From the NCBI GenBank assembly GCA_043743785.1, contig JAYTVW010000027.1, positions 1 through 64,000 on the forward strand: a stretch of 64,000 nucleotides of DNA, read 5' to 3'. This stretch comes from JAQTNA01 sp043743785 (GTDB taxonomy: Bacteria; Pseudomonadota; Gammaproteobacteria; Burkholderiales; Rhodocyclaceae). Made by a program: the position numbers and the translations under genes. The notes under the pieces were generated by a model, which saw only the letters and a list, made by a program, of their open reading frames with translations, made no database searches and was not told where the DNA came from. This document shows positions 1-7,772 of the stretch, in pieces; the first letter of the stretch is position 1; each line of letters begins with the position of its first letter.

Positions 1-1
1 C

Positions 2-97
2 GGCTGTCCAGATTGCCCTGGAATGGCTGTCCAGTTTGCCGCGGAATCACTGTCCAGTTTGCGCTGGAATCAGTGTCCAGATTCGGCGGAATACGCA
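2..97. mobile_element. Terminus of an IS21-like insertion sequence
   Basis: Four imperfect tandem copies of a 22-23 bp unit of the form (N)TGTCCAGTTTGC(N)GGAAT lie at 2-24, 25-47, 48-70 and 71-92, followed by a candidate outer end ACGCA. Multiple short terminal repeats of this kind are typical of IS21-family ends, where IstA binds. The body of the element would lie left of the window. The exact last base is uncertain (97 or 99), and no flanking duplication can be tested from one side. Confidence 0.6.
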
Positions 98-98
98 C

Positions 99-614
99 AT
101 GCAGCGGAGGTCTCATGTGCTTGCTTCATATGTTGACAAACCAAGCAAGCTAAACAACGCGAGACCTTCATCAGACGCCCCGCCTTGCTTCCACATAGAA
201 TGGCGTGTGAGCGGAGCATTAGCGTTGACGCGCTTTGGCATTGCAAGCCTGAGCGACCTCATTCGATTCGATCATACGAAATTCTGGGATAAGAACGTGT
301 TGCTTTACAAGCTTCCAACGTCGGCGAAGCTTGGAACGTTGCTGGGAACACTTCGTGATGCACGTACTGATGTTAAAGCAGGGGCGCTCACTAAGCGTGC
401 AAGAGAATGGAAGCTCGACCACTCACTGAAGATGGATCACAGCGACGATACGGTATTTGTGTTGCACAACGCACTGCTTAGTGAGCGACAGTCGCTTGAG
501 AAGAGTGTGTACAAAATGATTATGAAGATGTTTGCTCCAATATCGTTCTCGGCGTGGGAGAGGAAGACAATGTTGCATCTGCAGAAAAGTCAACATATGC
601 GTGCACTGATATAG
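99..614 (+). CDS. Hypothetical protein, probably 5'-truncated by the IS
   Basis: This open frame runs without a start of its own out of the IS terminus, and the first methionine outside the IS is at 99. The product of about 171 residues is rich in basic and hydrophobic residues, with no signal peptide or motif I recognise. Its composition matches the AT-richer replicon block that follows, and it carries the GTTGAC/GTCAAC hexamer seen throughout that block (132, 224, 589). The likeliest reading is that the IS removed the original 5' end, leaving a fragment. It may not be expressed. Confidence 0.4.
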   Translation: MQRRSHVLASYVDKPSKLNNARPSSDAPPCFHIEWRVSGALALTRFGIASLSDLIRFDHTKFWDKNVLLYKLPTSAKLGTLLGTLRDARTDVKAGALTKRAREWKLDHSLKMDHSDDTVFVLHNALLSERQSLEKSVYKMIMKMFAPISFSAWERKTMLHLQKSQHMRALI

Positions 615-799
615 ATGTAGATTGTTTCTTACCATAAATACATGTACACCACTCAACACCACCCAATCAATGCGTATACACGGGGTTTTTGGTAAAAGTG
701 GTGTGACTACATCTCAAACCGGCATATCAAAACGCTACTTTCTATGCCCTTGAGTGGGTCTCGTCAACTGCAGGCTACATCAAGAATTAGGAGTCAACA

Positions 800-2671
800 A
801 TGCAAACCCGAACATCTGACAGCACTGAAATTATCAAGAGCACGTCAAGGTACATTGAGGTGTGCGCACGAGCAGGTTGTGGAAAGACCACGGTTTTGCT
901 GAAGCGCATGTTGCATCTCATTAAGACCGGGGTGCCTGTCAACAAGATATTGATCCTTAGCTTTTCACGTAACTCTGTGCGCGAACTGCGCAGCAGGATT
1001 GGTGGTGGGGTGGTCAACGCAACGTCAGAAGTTGACGCAAAACCTAACAAGAAAGAGTTGACGAAATCTGTTCTATCAAAGGTTACAGTAAAGACCGCTC
1101 ACTCGTTTGCGTACAGTCTTGTCAACAACCGGCAACGACTCTTGTCAGAGACCGAGCAAGCAAAGCTGCTGATCGACGTCACAAAGGCGGTGAAAAAGGA
1201 GTTTGATGGCAGTAAGCGCCAGGTAAGTGTCAACGCCGCGACAAAGCAACAGGTTTCAAAGCAGCTTGCAGAACTGTCCGACAAGCGTACGATTAAGGAT
1301 GTATTGGGGTTCTTGAGCGTGACGAAGGCAATGACGGTAGATGTTACAGCCGCTGCCTCTGAAGCACGGTTTGAACACATAAGGCCCTATGTTGACGCGC
1401 TTAGTATGGTCAACCGCAAATATGTAGCGGTAAAGAAAGGTAAGGACCTCGTTGACTACGGCGACATGCTGGAACAAGCCATCTGTGCAATACAGGGCGG
1501 AGTGTCAGTGTCAGTGCCCTACACTCATATTCTGGTTGACGAGTACCAAGACTGTAGTCCCGCACAGGTTCACTTGTTGACAGAGTTGGCAAGACAGGAT
1601 GGACGAAGCCTTATGGTCGTTGGTGATCCCAGCCAGGCCCTCTATGGGTTTTCTGGTGCTCACTACACCCCACTCAAGACCGTTCTGCCAGGCGTACAGG
1701 AGTTGACGTTAAATACGTCATGGCGACTTACCCCACAAATTGCGGCCCTGGCATCGGCAGTCGCGCAACTCGGTGCAGATGAGGCTATTCAAACCAACAG
1801 GGAAGATAGCGAGAAGCCTGTTCTCGTGTACGATACGTCATTGGATGCTCAGACCAAACACATTGTGCAGGACATACTGGATCGCATTGCTACTGGTGTT
1901 CCGCGTGGACAGATAGTGGTCTTGGCCCGGCTGAAAGCCCTGTTGGCACCTGTTGAACAACTGTTGCTGGTCAACGGCGTTAACACAACGCGGTTAAACG
2001 TGGCACGGAACAGAAAGCATGTGCTACGGGTATTGAAAATCCTTCGTACCGTCAACCGTTGTGAAAAGGCAGGTAATAAGGTTACGCCACAGATGTTGCA
2101 GAGCGTGTTACCGAGTTTGCAAGGAGTATCCGACGTTGACTGGAAAACCGAATCACTTGCATTGAAAAAGATGCTTCGGTCAACGTCAATGGAGACCCGG
2201 TATAAACAGTGTGCAGCAAGCTATTTGCGGTTGTGCGGAGGAATTCGCAAGGACCCCGAGGTACGTGCTGAGGTCAACCGCTGGGAAACGATTTCTCGTC
2301 GGTATCGCTCGGCAACCGCGATGTTGAACGATGTCCGGTCAACGGAAAAGGATTGTGTGGTGACGGGGACAATCCACGCGGCAAAAGGCGGAGAGTGGGG
2401 TCATGTATATGTGGTCGGTGCCACGGACGGCCTCCTACCCGTATACTTGGCAAAAGGTGACGACAAACGCAGCATCGGTGAGGAGCGCAACATGCTGTAT
2501 GTTGCCGTCACACGCGCCCGTGAAACGCTCCGCCTCTATCATGCGCCAACGGATCATTCACGCAGTGGTCGACACTTTGAAAACGTTTGCCCGTTCCTCG
2601 CTGAACCGGCGGCGCGCAACACTTTAACGGTGGTGGAAGTTGACGAGAAAAAGGTGCGCAAAGCTGCTTAG
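800..2671 (+). CDS. UvrD/Rep-type superfamily 1 DNA helicase
   Basis: This 623-residue protein is an ATP-dependent 3'-5' DNA helicase of the UvrD/Rep superfamily, likely acting in replication or repair of the replicon it sits on. Visible motifs in order are Walker A (ARAGCGKTT, about residue 29), motif Ia (LSFSRNSVREL), motif II (LVDEYQD, about 250), motif III (VVGDPSQALYGFSGA), motif IV (NTSWRLTPQI), and motifs V/VI (TIHAAKGGEW and YVAVTRARETL, about 530-590). At 623 residues it is shorter than chromosomal UvrD (about 720), and it lacks a Tudor-like tail. The start has an AGGAG ribosome site six bases upstream. The gene contains about 19 GTTGAC/GTCAAC hexamers, roughly twenty times random expectation. 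Confidence 0.93.
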   Translation: MQTRTSDSTEIIKSTSRYIEVCARAGCGKTTVLLKRMLHLIKTGVPVNKILILSFSRNSVRELRSRIGGGVVNATSEVDAKPNKKELTKSVLSKVTVKTAHSFAYSLVNNRQRLLSETEQAKLLIDVTKAVKKEFDGSKRQVSVNAATKQQVSKQLAELSDKRTIKDVLGFLSVTKAMTVDVTAAASEARFEHIRPYVDALSMVNRKYVAVKKGKDLVDYGDMLEQAICAIQGGVSVSVPYTHILVDEYQDCSPAQVHLLTELARQDGRSLMVVGDPSQALYGFSGAHYTPLKTVLPGVQELTLNTSWRLTPQIAALASAVAQLGADEAIQTNREDSEKPVLVYDTSLDAQTKHIVQDILDRIATGVPRGQIVVLARLKALLAPVEQLLLVNGVNTTRLNVARNRKHVLRVLKILRTVNRCEKAGNKVTPQMLQSVLPSLQGVSDVDWKTESLALKKMLRSTSMETRYKQCAASYLRLCGGIRKDPEVRAEVNRWETISRRYRSATAMLNDVRSTEKDCVVTGTIHAAKGGEWGHVYVVGATDGLLPVYLAKGDDKRSIGEERNMLYVAVTRARETLRLYHAPTDHSRSGRHFENVCPFLAEPAARNTLTVVEVDEKKVRKAA

Positions 2672-2698
2672 CCCGGAATTCGTCGACGGATTTCGCGG

Positions 2699-3400
2699 TT
2701 TGCGTTAACGGAATCTGCGGCACACATGCAGCGTGAAGGTGTTGCCAACATTACGTAACTTGTTGTTAAACATATGATACTTCTGGTTGACGGAATAACG
2801 CGTCAACGCAAAAAGCCGACTTAACCGTTGATTTGCGTTAACGGATTCCACGGTTTACGTTAACGGATTCCGCAGCACGCATGCAGTGAGAAGATGTTGT
2901 CAACCTCACGTAGGTTACTGTAAAACAATATGATATTCCCGTTGACGGAAAAACGCGTCAACGTAAAAAGCTGTCGGTTTGCGTTGACGGATTATGCGGA
3001 ACACATGAAACGTGACGGGTGTTGTCAACCTCGCGTGTGTATGTCGTTGTTAAACAGGATGATGTTCCCGTTGACGGGAAAACGCGTCAACGTAAAAAGC
3101 CATCGGTTTGCGTTAACGGATTCGGCAGCACACATGCAGCGTGAAGGTGTTGCCAACGCCACGTAACTTGTTGTTAAACATATGATGTTGACCGTTGACG
3201 GGAAAACACGTCAACGTAAAAAGCCGACTTAACCGTCAGTTCGCGTTAACGGATTATGCAGCACGCATGCAACGTGACGGGTGTTGTCAACCTAGCGCAT
3301 GTATGTCGTTGTTAAACAATATGATGTTCCTGTTGACGGAATAATGCGTCAACGGAAAAAGCCGACTTAACCGTCGGTTTTTTGCGTCAACGCGTTGCTG
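2699..3400 (+). repeat. Five tandem 125-154 bp repeats with CGTTGACG dyads
   Basis: Units begin near 2699, 2853, 2978, 3107 and 3240. Each starts with a GCGTTAACGGATT-like box, then a CACATGCA-like box, a GGTGTTGCCAAC-like box, TTGTTGTTAAACA and TATGATGTT. It closes with CGTTGACGGAAAAACGCGTCAACG-type inverted arms (CGTTGACG/CGTCAACG) and an AAAAAGCC tail. The lengths are too great and the units too uniform for a CRISPR. Open frames through the array look fortuitous. The block could be an origin, a partition site, or a set of nested hairpins. It ends just before the convergent H-NS-like gene. Confidence 0.85.
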
Positions 3401-3414
3401 CAGTGTATGTGTCG

Positions 3415-3720
3415 TTACACGGCGAACTCGTCACGGGTACGGCCATTGGCTTCCGCATTGACGATCCACGTCGGCGAGCGGCCACGACCGGTCCATGATT
3501 TACCGGTCGACGCGTCGTAGTACTTGGCTGCAACGGTGCCTGAAGAACGCCGGGTCTTCTTTGCCACCACCACCTCAGCCAGGTCTTCTATCGTCAAACC
3601 CAGTTCGGCCATGCGTGCCTTGATTGTGGCAATGGCGGCCGCCACTTCGGTACGACGCAACTCTTCAGCCTGCTGTTGCAGCGCGACGATTTGTTCCTGG
3701 ATTTCGGCGTATGTACTCAT
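3415..3720 (-). CDS. H-NS family nucleoid protein
   Basis: The 101-residue product has the two-part H-NS layout: an N-terminal helical oligomerisation region (residues 1-45, heptad-like, rich in Q, E and A) and a C-terminal DNA-binding domain. The C-terminal region carries the KYYDASTGKSWTGRGRSPTW segment, which includes the TGRGR(S/K)P minor-groove hook typical of betaproteobacterial H-NS/MvaT-like proteins. Such proteins silence AT-rich foreign DNA, and plasmid-borne copies often reduce the fitness cost of the carrier. It is encoded convergently to the repeat array. An AGGA ribosome site lies about eight bases before the start. Confidence 0.92.
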   Translation of the reverse strand: MSTYAEIQEQIVALQQQAEELRRTEVAAAIATIKARMAELGLTIEDLAEVVVAKKTRRSSGTVAAKYYDASTGKSWTGRGRSPTWIVNAEANGRTRDEFAV

Positions 3721-3829
3721 CTGTATTTTCCTATTGTTTCAATGTTGATCGTGCAACGCGCCATGTTATACGGTATTTCACGAATTGCAATGAGTGTGTT
3801 GAACAGCCAGCCTCTTGTAGTGTTTTGAC

Positions 3830-4320
3830 TGTGCGAGCGTCAACTTATGATTGGTGTTTGATGGTCGTATAGCCTGGCTCAAAGGTCTGAATTGGATCGT
3901 GAATCATATGGCAATCACCGAGGCTGCTGCACGTCATTAGGCCCCATTTTCTGTAAGGAAGTGGATGGAAGATGTTGGCACAGGTCAACGCAAATTGTCA
4001 ACGCAGTCAGGTTAACGCGGCCGTGTCAACATTACCCAGTGTCAACGCAACATTAAAACCTTATGTTCCTACGTCGACAAAACCACGGGAAGCGGGTGTC
4101 GCATAAATCCGTTGACGTTATTTCACGTTGACTTTGCTAGTACGGCAAGGTTGACGTGCATTTGGCGATGTGGGTGCAATGAGCGCGTGCGGCTATTGTT
4201 CGTCAGCCAGGCACCTAGGTCATATTGCCTGAAGTTGACGCATGCACGAGTGACATACCACGTATAACCATCTAGATAGAAGATGAGGTTAACTGTTTGC
4301 GTCGACCGTATTTGTGTTTG
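3830..4320. other. Non-coding block saturated with GTYRAC motifs
   Basis: I see no credible gene between the H-NS-like gene and rep. Between 3983 and 4170 the sequence contains nine GTYRAC sites (GTCAAC, GTTGAC, GTTAAC, GTCGAC) in about 190 bases, against an expectation of about one per kilobase. More follow at 4232, 4288, 4303, 4496, 4553 and 4598. Most have the extended form GTTGACG or GTCAACG. This looks like a binding region for a sequence-specific protein, possibly linked to replication. Confidence 0.6.
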
Positions 4321-4372
4321 GCACCATAAATGTTACATGTGAATGAGGGTTGCTGATGTAGCTGAGACGAGC

Positions 4373-4449
4373 GTAGTACGAAAACTGTAAAGACAGATCG
4401 TACTGCAAAAGGCCTGTAGTACGAAAACTGTAAAGACCTATCGTACTGC
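4373..4449. repeat. Two direct iterons with internal dyad, upstream of rep
   Basis: Two nearly identical copies of a 34-base unit start at 4373 and 4416, 43 bases apart (about four helical turns). Each contains the inverted arms AGTACGA and TCGTACT separated by 16 bases (4375-4381/4398-4404 and 4418-4424/4441-4447). Their position 160-230 bases upstream of the replication gene fits an origin or autoregulatory operator. Confidence 0.7.
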
Positions 4450-4606
4450 GAACAAACAGGTTGGGCGCATGTATGCGGCGGTGTGGCGGAGGTGCGGTTG
4501 ACGCAAAACAACACTTCCGATCTGCCGCAGTTCACGCTCACTACAACTTTCTCGTCAACAATAACGGCGCCTGGCATGTAGGTGCCAACATAGGAGTGTC
4601 AACACC

Positions 4607-5785
4607 ATGTGTAAATCAATCACAGTTTTGTTCTCAATACCCACAATGTCAGATGATGACTATGTTGCAGCAGGCTATCCGCTCTTTTCCGGCCAATTCG
4701 ATGATCCGAATACACATGCTCGAAGCTTCCTCCCTCAATGGGTGACTGCTATTTCCCCTCTGACCAATACACCATTCAAAATAATGATGATTCCGGGTGT
4801 GGGTGCAGGACAATCCATAAAAGCCTCCGGGTACATGGTGGAGATAAACCCGCCAATATGCACTGTTGGCAATGACTACTTTGTCAAGAATCATGTATGG
4901 CTGTCTTGTGTGATTGCGCGCCTTCAACTCCAGTACTGGTTAGCGAAAAATGGGGCCAGCACCACGGGCCTCAGTGCAATTACACTAAATCATTGCGCTA
5001 TTTTCTCCGCCACGTTGTCTGTCCCGTTGGGGTTCTGTGCAGAGAATATGCCGTTAGACACAAAGAAATATTCTTATCAAAGAGCGTCATTTCTTTACAA
5101 CAGGAAAACTATCGATAATCATTGGAAAGTCAATCCTGTTTTTAAAATATTGGAAGGCCGGTATTCAACTGTTGTCTTCAACCATCCGGATTACCAGATA
5201 CGTGCCTACGTTAAGGATACGGCTACCCACGTAAATAAATCTTCCATGCCAGAAAAAGCGGTTAACGCGGAAATCCTCAAAGAAGCTCGCCTGTATCTTT
5301 ACCACGATGTAACTGTGAGCGAGGCTTGGCTCCGGGACCATGGCCTGCAGTCACCCAAGTCTTGGAAACGTGTTGGAAGGTATAATCCTGACGGTGTTGC
5401 GTTTGACATTGTTAATCATTACCTTGCAGTGATCCAAAACAGTTCTTACAAACCGGTGGATGTTATTGAGGACGAATGTTTTGAAATGCTGCTGGAGTGC
5501 GAGGCTCATTATGGCATCCCAAAAAACAAATTGTGTAACTTGATTTATTCCAGTAAAACTGCGACGAAAGGAATCGCTGAGTTGAAACGCTTGCTGAGGG
5601 ATCGGATGGGGCTGAATGGGCCAAGAACCGCAGCCAGTACGGGGGCTATTCACATCGTTTCGGATGACTGCATGTCTACCGGCTCTATGCCCTTTCCTGT
5701 GGAACTTGACCTCAGCAAACATGCGTGGTGCGGCCGAGGTCGTAGGGGATGGCATGAAGGAACGGTGACGCGGGCAGGTGCTTGA
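4607..5785 (+). CDS. Probable phage/plasmid replication protein (gene II/X-like)
   Basis: The 392-residue product shows features I associate with the phage/plasmid replication protein family of filamentous phage gene II/X. An N-terminal KNHVWLSCVIARLQLQYWL segment resembles the family's GHNVFG box and following helix. A central region YSTVVFNHPDYQIRAYVKD leads into LKEARLYLYHDV and EAWLRDHGL, like the family's substrate-strand and arm motifs. This is a distant match. Its ribosome site AGGAG lies ten bases before the start. An ISL3-type insertion lies at 5681, exactly at the original stop codon. The ancestral protein would end after residue 358 (…DDCMST), and the last 34 residues are encoded by the insertion. 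Confidence 0.55.
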   Translation: MCKSITVLFSIPTMSDDDYVAAGYPLFSGQFDDPNTHARSFLPQWVTAISPLTNTPFKIMMIPGVGAGQSIKASGYMVEINPPICTVGNDYFVKNHVWLSCVIARLQLQYWLAKNGASTTGLSAITLNHCAIFSATLSVPLGFCAENMPLDTKKYSYQRASFLYNRKTIDNHWKVNPVFKILEGRYSTVVFNHPDYQIRAYVKDTATHVNKSSMPEKAVNAEILKEARLYLYHDVTVSEAWLRDHGLQSPKSWKRVGRYNPDGVAFDIVNHYLAVIQNSSYKPVDVIEDECFEMLLECEAHYGIPKNKLCNLIYSSKTATKGIAELKRLLRDRMGLNGPRTAASTGAIHIVSDDCMSTGSMPFPVELDLSKHAWCGRGRRGWHEGTVTRAGA

Positions 5786-6183
5786 GTTTGGACATGCGCA
5801 GGTGGGCAATAGCGATGAAGTTATCCACGATGCGAAATCCCCTGGCGGCGGCACCGTGGAAAACCCTCCTCCGTGACAATTCCGCCAGATTCTTACGCCT
5901 CATGAGCACCAGCTACACCCGCTCGTGAATGCCTTGCGCTGTCGCGCCACAGGCAGGACAGGCCAGCTGCTTCGCTTCACAGCCCACCTGAAAATCAATC
6001 AGGCGCTTGGCCGTGTTGAGTTCAACTTCCTTCACCACCCAAGGGGCCTGCAAGCCCAAGGCGGTGGTGAACAGGGTCTCAACGGCCACGCTCATGTGCG
6101 CTCTCTCAGACGGAAGGGCCGCTCATTACACCAGCCCACGCATGTTTGCTGAAGTCAATTTCCATGGGAAAGGGCATAGAGCC
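5681..6183 (-). mobile_element. Internally deleted ISL3-family element with 8-bp target duplication
   Basis: Terminal inverted repeats begin GGCTCTATGCCCTTTCC at 5681 and match the complement of 6150-6183 with few mismatches; similarity continues inward to the AAACATGCGTG box. The target duplication TGTCTACC is perfect (5673-5680 and 6184-6191), which fits the 8-bp duplication of ISL3. At 503 bp the element is about a third of full length, so it cannot move without a helper transposase. The intact duplication suggests a fairly recent insertion, probably of an already deleted copy. Confidence 0.9.
5712..6095 (-). pseudogene. ISL3 transposase remnant (N- and C-terminal ends only)
   Basis: The start codon side (6095 downward) encodes the N-terminal zinc-finger region of an ISL3 transposase, with the CPACGA motif and an IHERV segment. 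It stops at 5913. Another frame from 5909 to 5712 encodes the family's C-terminal region (ARGFRIVDNFIAIAHLRMSKLKHLPASPF). The DDE catalytic core between them is missing, so the gene is inactive. Confidence 0.8.
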
Positions 6184-6194
6184 TGTCTACCTAG

Positions 6195-6398
6195 GTGAGC
6201 ATAGATACCGGCTTTGTGAAGACTATGGAAATGCGTCTATGCATTGGCCTTCACGAAGCCGAAAACTGGTTAAGAGTTCTGTTCCTGATTATGTCCCTAC
6301 CCCTGCCTGGCTCCCCAGTGAGCCAGTGCCGCCGCGACAATGGTGCCATGTTCAACACGCGGAGCGTGGTCATGGCGATCGACCCGATCCAGTTTTAG
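6195..6398 (+). CDS. Small hypothetical protein downstream of rep
   Basis: This open frame of 67 residues starts with GTG just after the original rep stop codon (TAG at 6192-6194), so before the insertion it would have followed rep directly. Its middle (WLRVLFLIMSLPLPG) could be a single membrane segment, as in small filamentous-phage proteins. No family is recognised and no clear ribosome site is visible. It may be real or chance. Confidence 0.25.
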   Translation: MSIDTGFVKTMEMRLCIGLHEAENWLRVLFLIMSLPLPGSPVSQCRRDNGAMFNTRSVVMAIDPIQF

Positions 6399-6639
6399 AT
6401 AAGGGTGTCCTTGTCTGAGATCATGAGTACGTATGGTATGGAAGCCCAGTGCGAGGCGGCACTAACGGTCATTGTCAGGTGGCAGGTGGCAGGTGGCAGG
6501 CCACCCCGTATGATGAAACACTTGTGGAGATGCTTGCTCGCTGTCCAAAGTTAGAGGCACCAGGGGTGGTGCTTGGCAGAGGCAAATGAGCATGCGTGCC
6601 TGGCTCTTTATTCTTGCATCGCGACGTTTTCGTCGGCGA

Positions 6640-6870
6640 TGTTTTTTTTCGTTCAAAATCAGCGTTGCTTCTCGTTGAAGCAGGTGCGGTAGGCGTGTCT
6701 TGGAAAACCGACTGGTTGCTGCACCACAAGCTGGTGGAATCCATGCTTCAGCGTGAAGCTACCCAGCCTTTGCCGGGGGCGATGTGCGCATTGACGATGC
6801 CTATCTGGGAGGCGAACGCCGCTTCCAACGCTGGAAAACCGGTAACGGTTTGTGTGCGCCGCATCCTTGG
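6640..6870 (+). pseudogene. IS1595-family transposase fragment
   Basis: One frame reads WKTDWLLHHKLVESMLQRE, matching the IS1595/ISXO2 transposase motif AWLLHHKL. After a frameshift near 6780 the adjacent frame reads GDVRIDDAYLGGERR, the family's VDDAYLGG catalytic box. Both ends of the gene are missing and no inverted repeats are seen, so this is a degraded fossil. A short GGCAGGT triplication lies upstream at 6477-6500. Confidence 0.75.
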
Positions 6871-6923
6871 CTCCAGTCATGCGGTTGATCTCCCTCGCAC
6901 GTCGTGAGTGCGCGTTGTTCGTC

Positions 6924-6961
6924 TTGCACAACATGCTGTGCGTTGTACAATTAACGTTAAT
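6924..6961 (+). promoter_or_regulatory. Promoter and palindromic operator of the TA operon
   Basis: A -35 box TTGCAC (6924-6929) and a -10 box TACAAT (6946-6951) are separated by 16 bases. The perfect 12-bp palindrome ATTAACGTTAAT (6950-6961) overlaps the start region, and a TTGTACAA palindrome overlaps the -10. This is the arrangement expected for autorepression by the antitoxin. Confidence 0.65.
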
Positions 6962-6982
6962 GTATTCATGAACGAACCTCCC

Positions 6983-7264
6983 ATGAGCTTGCGAACCTGT
7001 GATGTGGTGCCGATCAGCGAGGCCCGTGCGCGTTTGACGGAACTTGCGGACGACGTGGTTGGGCATGGCACGGAAAAAGTGCTGACCAAGAACGGGTCGA
7101 GCTTTGTTGCCATCGTCGATGCCAGGAAGCTGGATTACTACCATGCCCTGGAGGAAGAACACGCCGGATTGGTGCTGTTGGATGCAGCGGCCACGGGTTT
7201 GCAGCAGGTCCTGGCCGGGAAGCTAGTTTCCGCTGATGTCTTGATGCGGGCGCTCTCTGAATGA
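6983..7264 (+). CDS. Phd/YefM-family antitoxin
   Basis: The N-terminal half carries the Phd/YefM DNA-binding signature: VVPISEARARLTELADDV, then TKNGSSFVAIVDARKLDYY, the strand-helix pair that follows in this family. The C-terminal 35 residues should wrap the toxin. An upstream in-frame ATG at 6968 is an alternative start. The stop overlaps the toxin start by four bases (ATGA), the usual translational coupling. The product neutralises the RelE/ParE-type toxin and probably represses its own promoter with it. Confidence 0.88.
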   Translation: MSLRTCDVVPISEARARLTELADDVVGHGTEKVLTKNGSSFVAIVDARKLDYYHALEEEHAGLVLLDAAATGLQQVLAGKLVSADVLMRALSE

Positions 7265-7650
7265 CTTTGCCGGCCTCTGCACGGGTCGAAGCTGCACCGA
7301 ACTTCCTCAGCAACTTGGAGTCTGCGCATCAGTTTTTCGCGGCACAAGATGCTGCATCTGCCTCCGACCGGCTACGCAAGCTGAAAAGTGATCTACGTGA
7401 AATGATTACGGTACTGGCGTGGTCACCGGCGTCTGGTCGGCCAGCCCGCTTCCTTGCCGGACGTTCGGTGCAATCTCGATTACGGACTGCGGCGGTTCTT
7501 CAACTTGCTGAACAAGCTGGCTTGCCAAATCTTCGGGAGTACGTGGTAGGTCGTCACATCGTTTTGTATGCGCACTCTGAGGCGCAGGTTGTGTTGCTGG
7601 CACTGAAGCATCAGCGAGAGTTGATCTTCTGCACTGAAGGCGAGCAATGA
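7261..7650 (+). CDS. RelE/ParE-superfamily toxin
   Basis: A 129-residue protein directly coupled to the Phd-like antitoxin. The region SDRLRKLKSDLREMITVLAWSPASGRPARF and the later LREYVVGRHIVLYAHSEAQVVLLALKHQREL follow the RelE/ParE fold: two helices, then a beta sheet with conserved Arg residues and a terminal strand with R-E. It is somewhat longer than typical RelE (about 95). The target (ribosome-bound mRNA for RelE, gyrase for ParE) cannot be assigned from sequence alone. Confidence 0.82.
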   Translation: MTLPASARVEAAPNFLSNLESAHQFFAAQDAASASDRLRKLKSDLREMITVLAWSPASGRPARFLAGRSVQSRLRTAAVLQLAEQAGLPNLREYVVGRHIVLYAHSEAQVVLLALKHQRELIFCTEGEQ

Positions 7651-7772
7651 CTTTGGATACCTACCAGGCGCCACGAAAATCCGGGTGCTTCTTTATCTGA
7701 CCCGACGCAGCCGCAGTTCGCCGCACTCCCTAGCCCCATTCCGCCTCCTTGCCTGCCAGGAAAGCCCTAACG

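Noticed and set aside
2930..3166. A coding frame through the tandem repeats
   Set aside because: Its sequence repeats with the DNA unit and lacks a ribosome site; conservation is at base rather than protein level.
2699..3400. CRISPR array
   Set aside because: Units of 125-154 bp conserved along nearly their whole length, with no spacer/repeat alternation and no cas genes.
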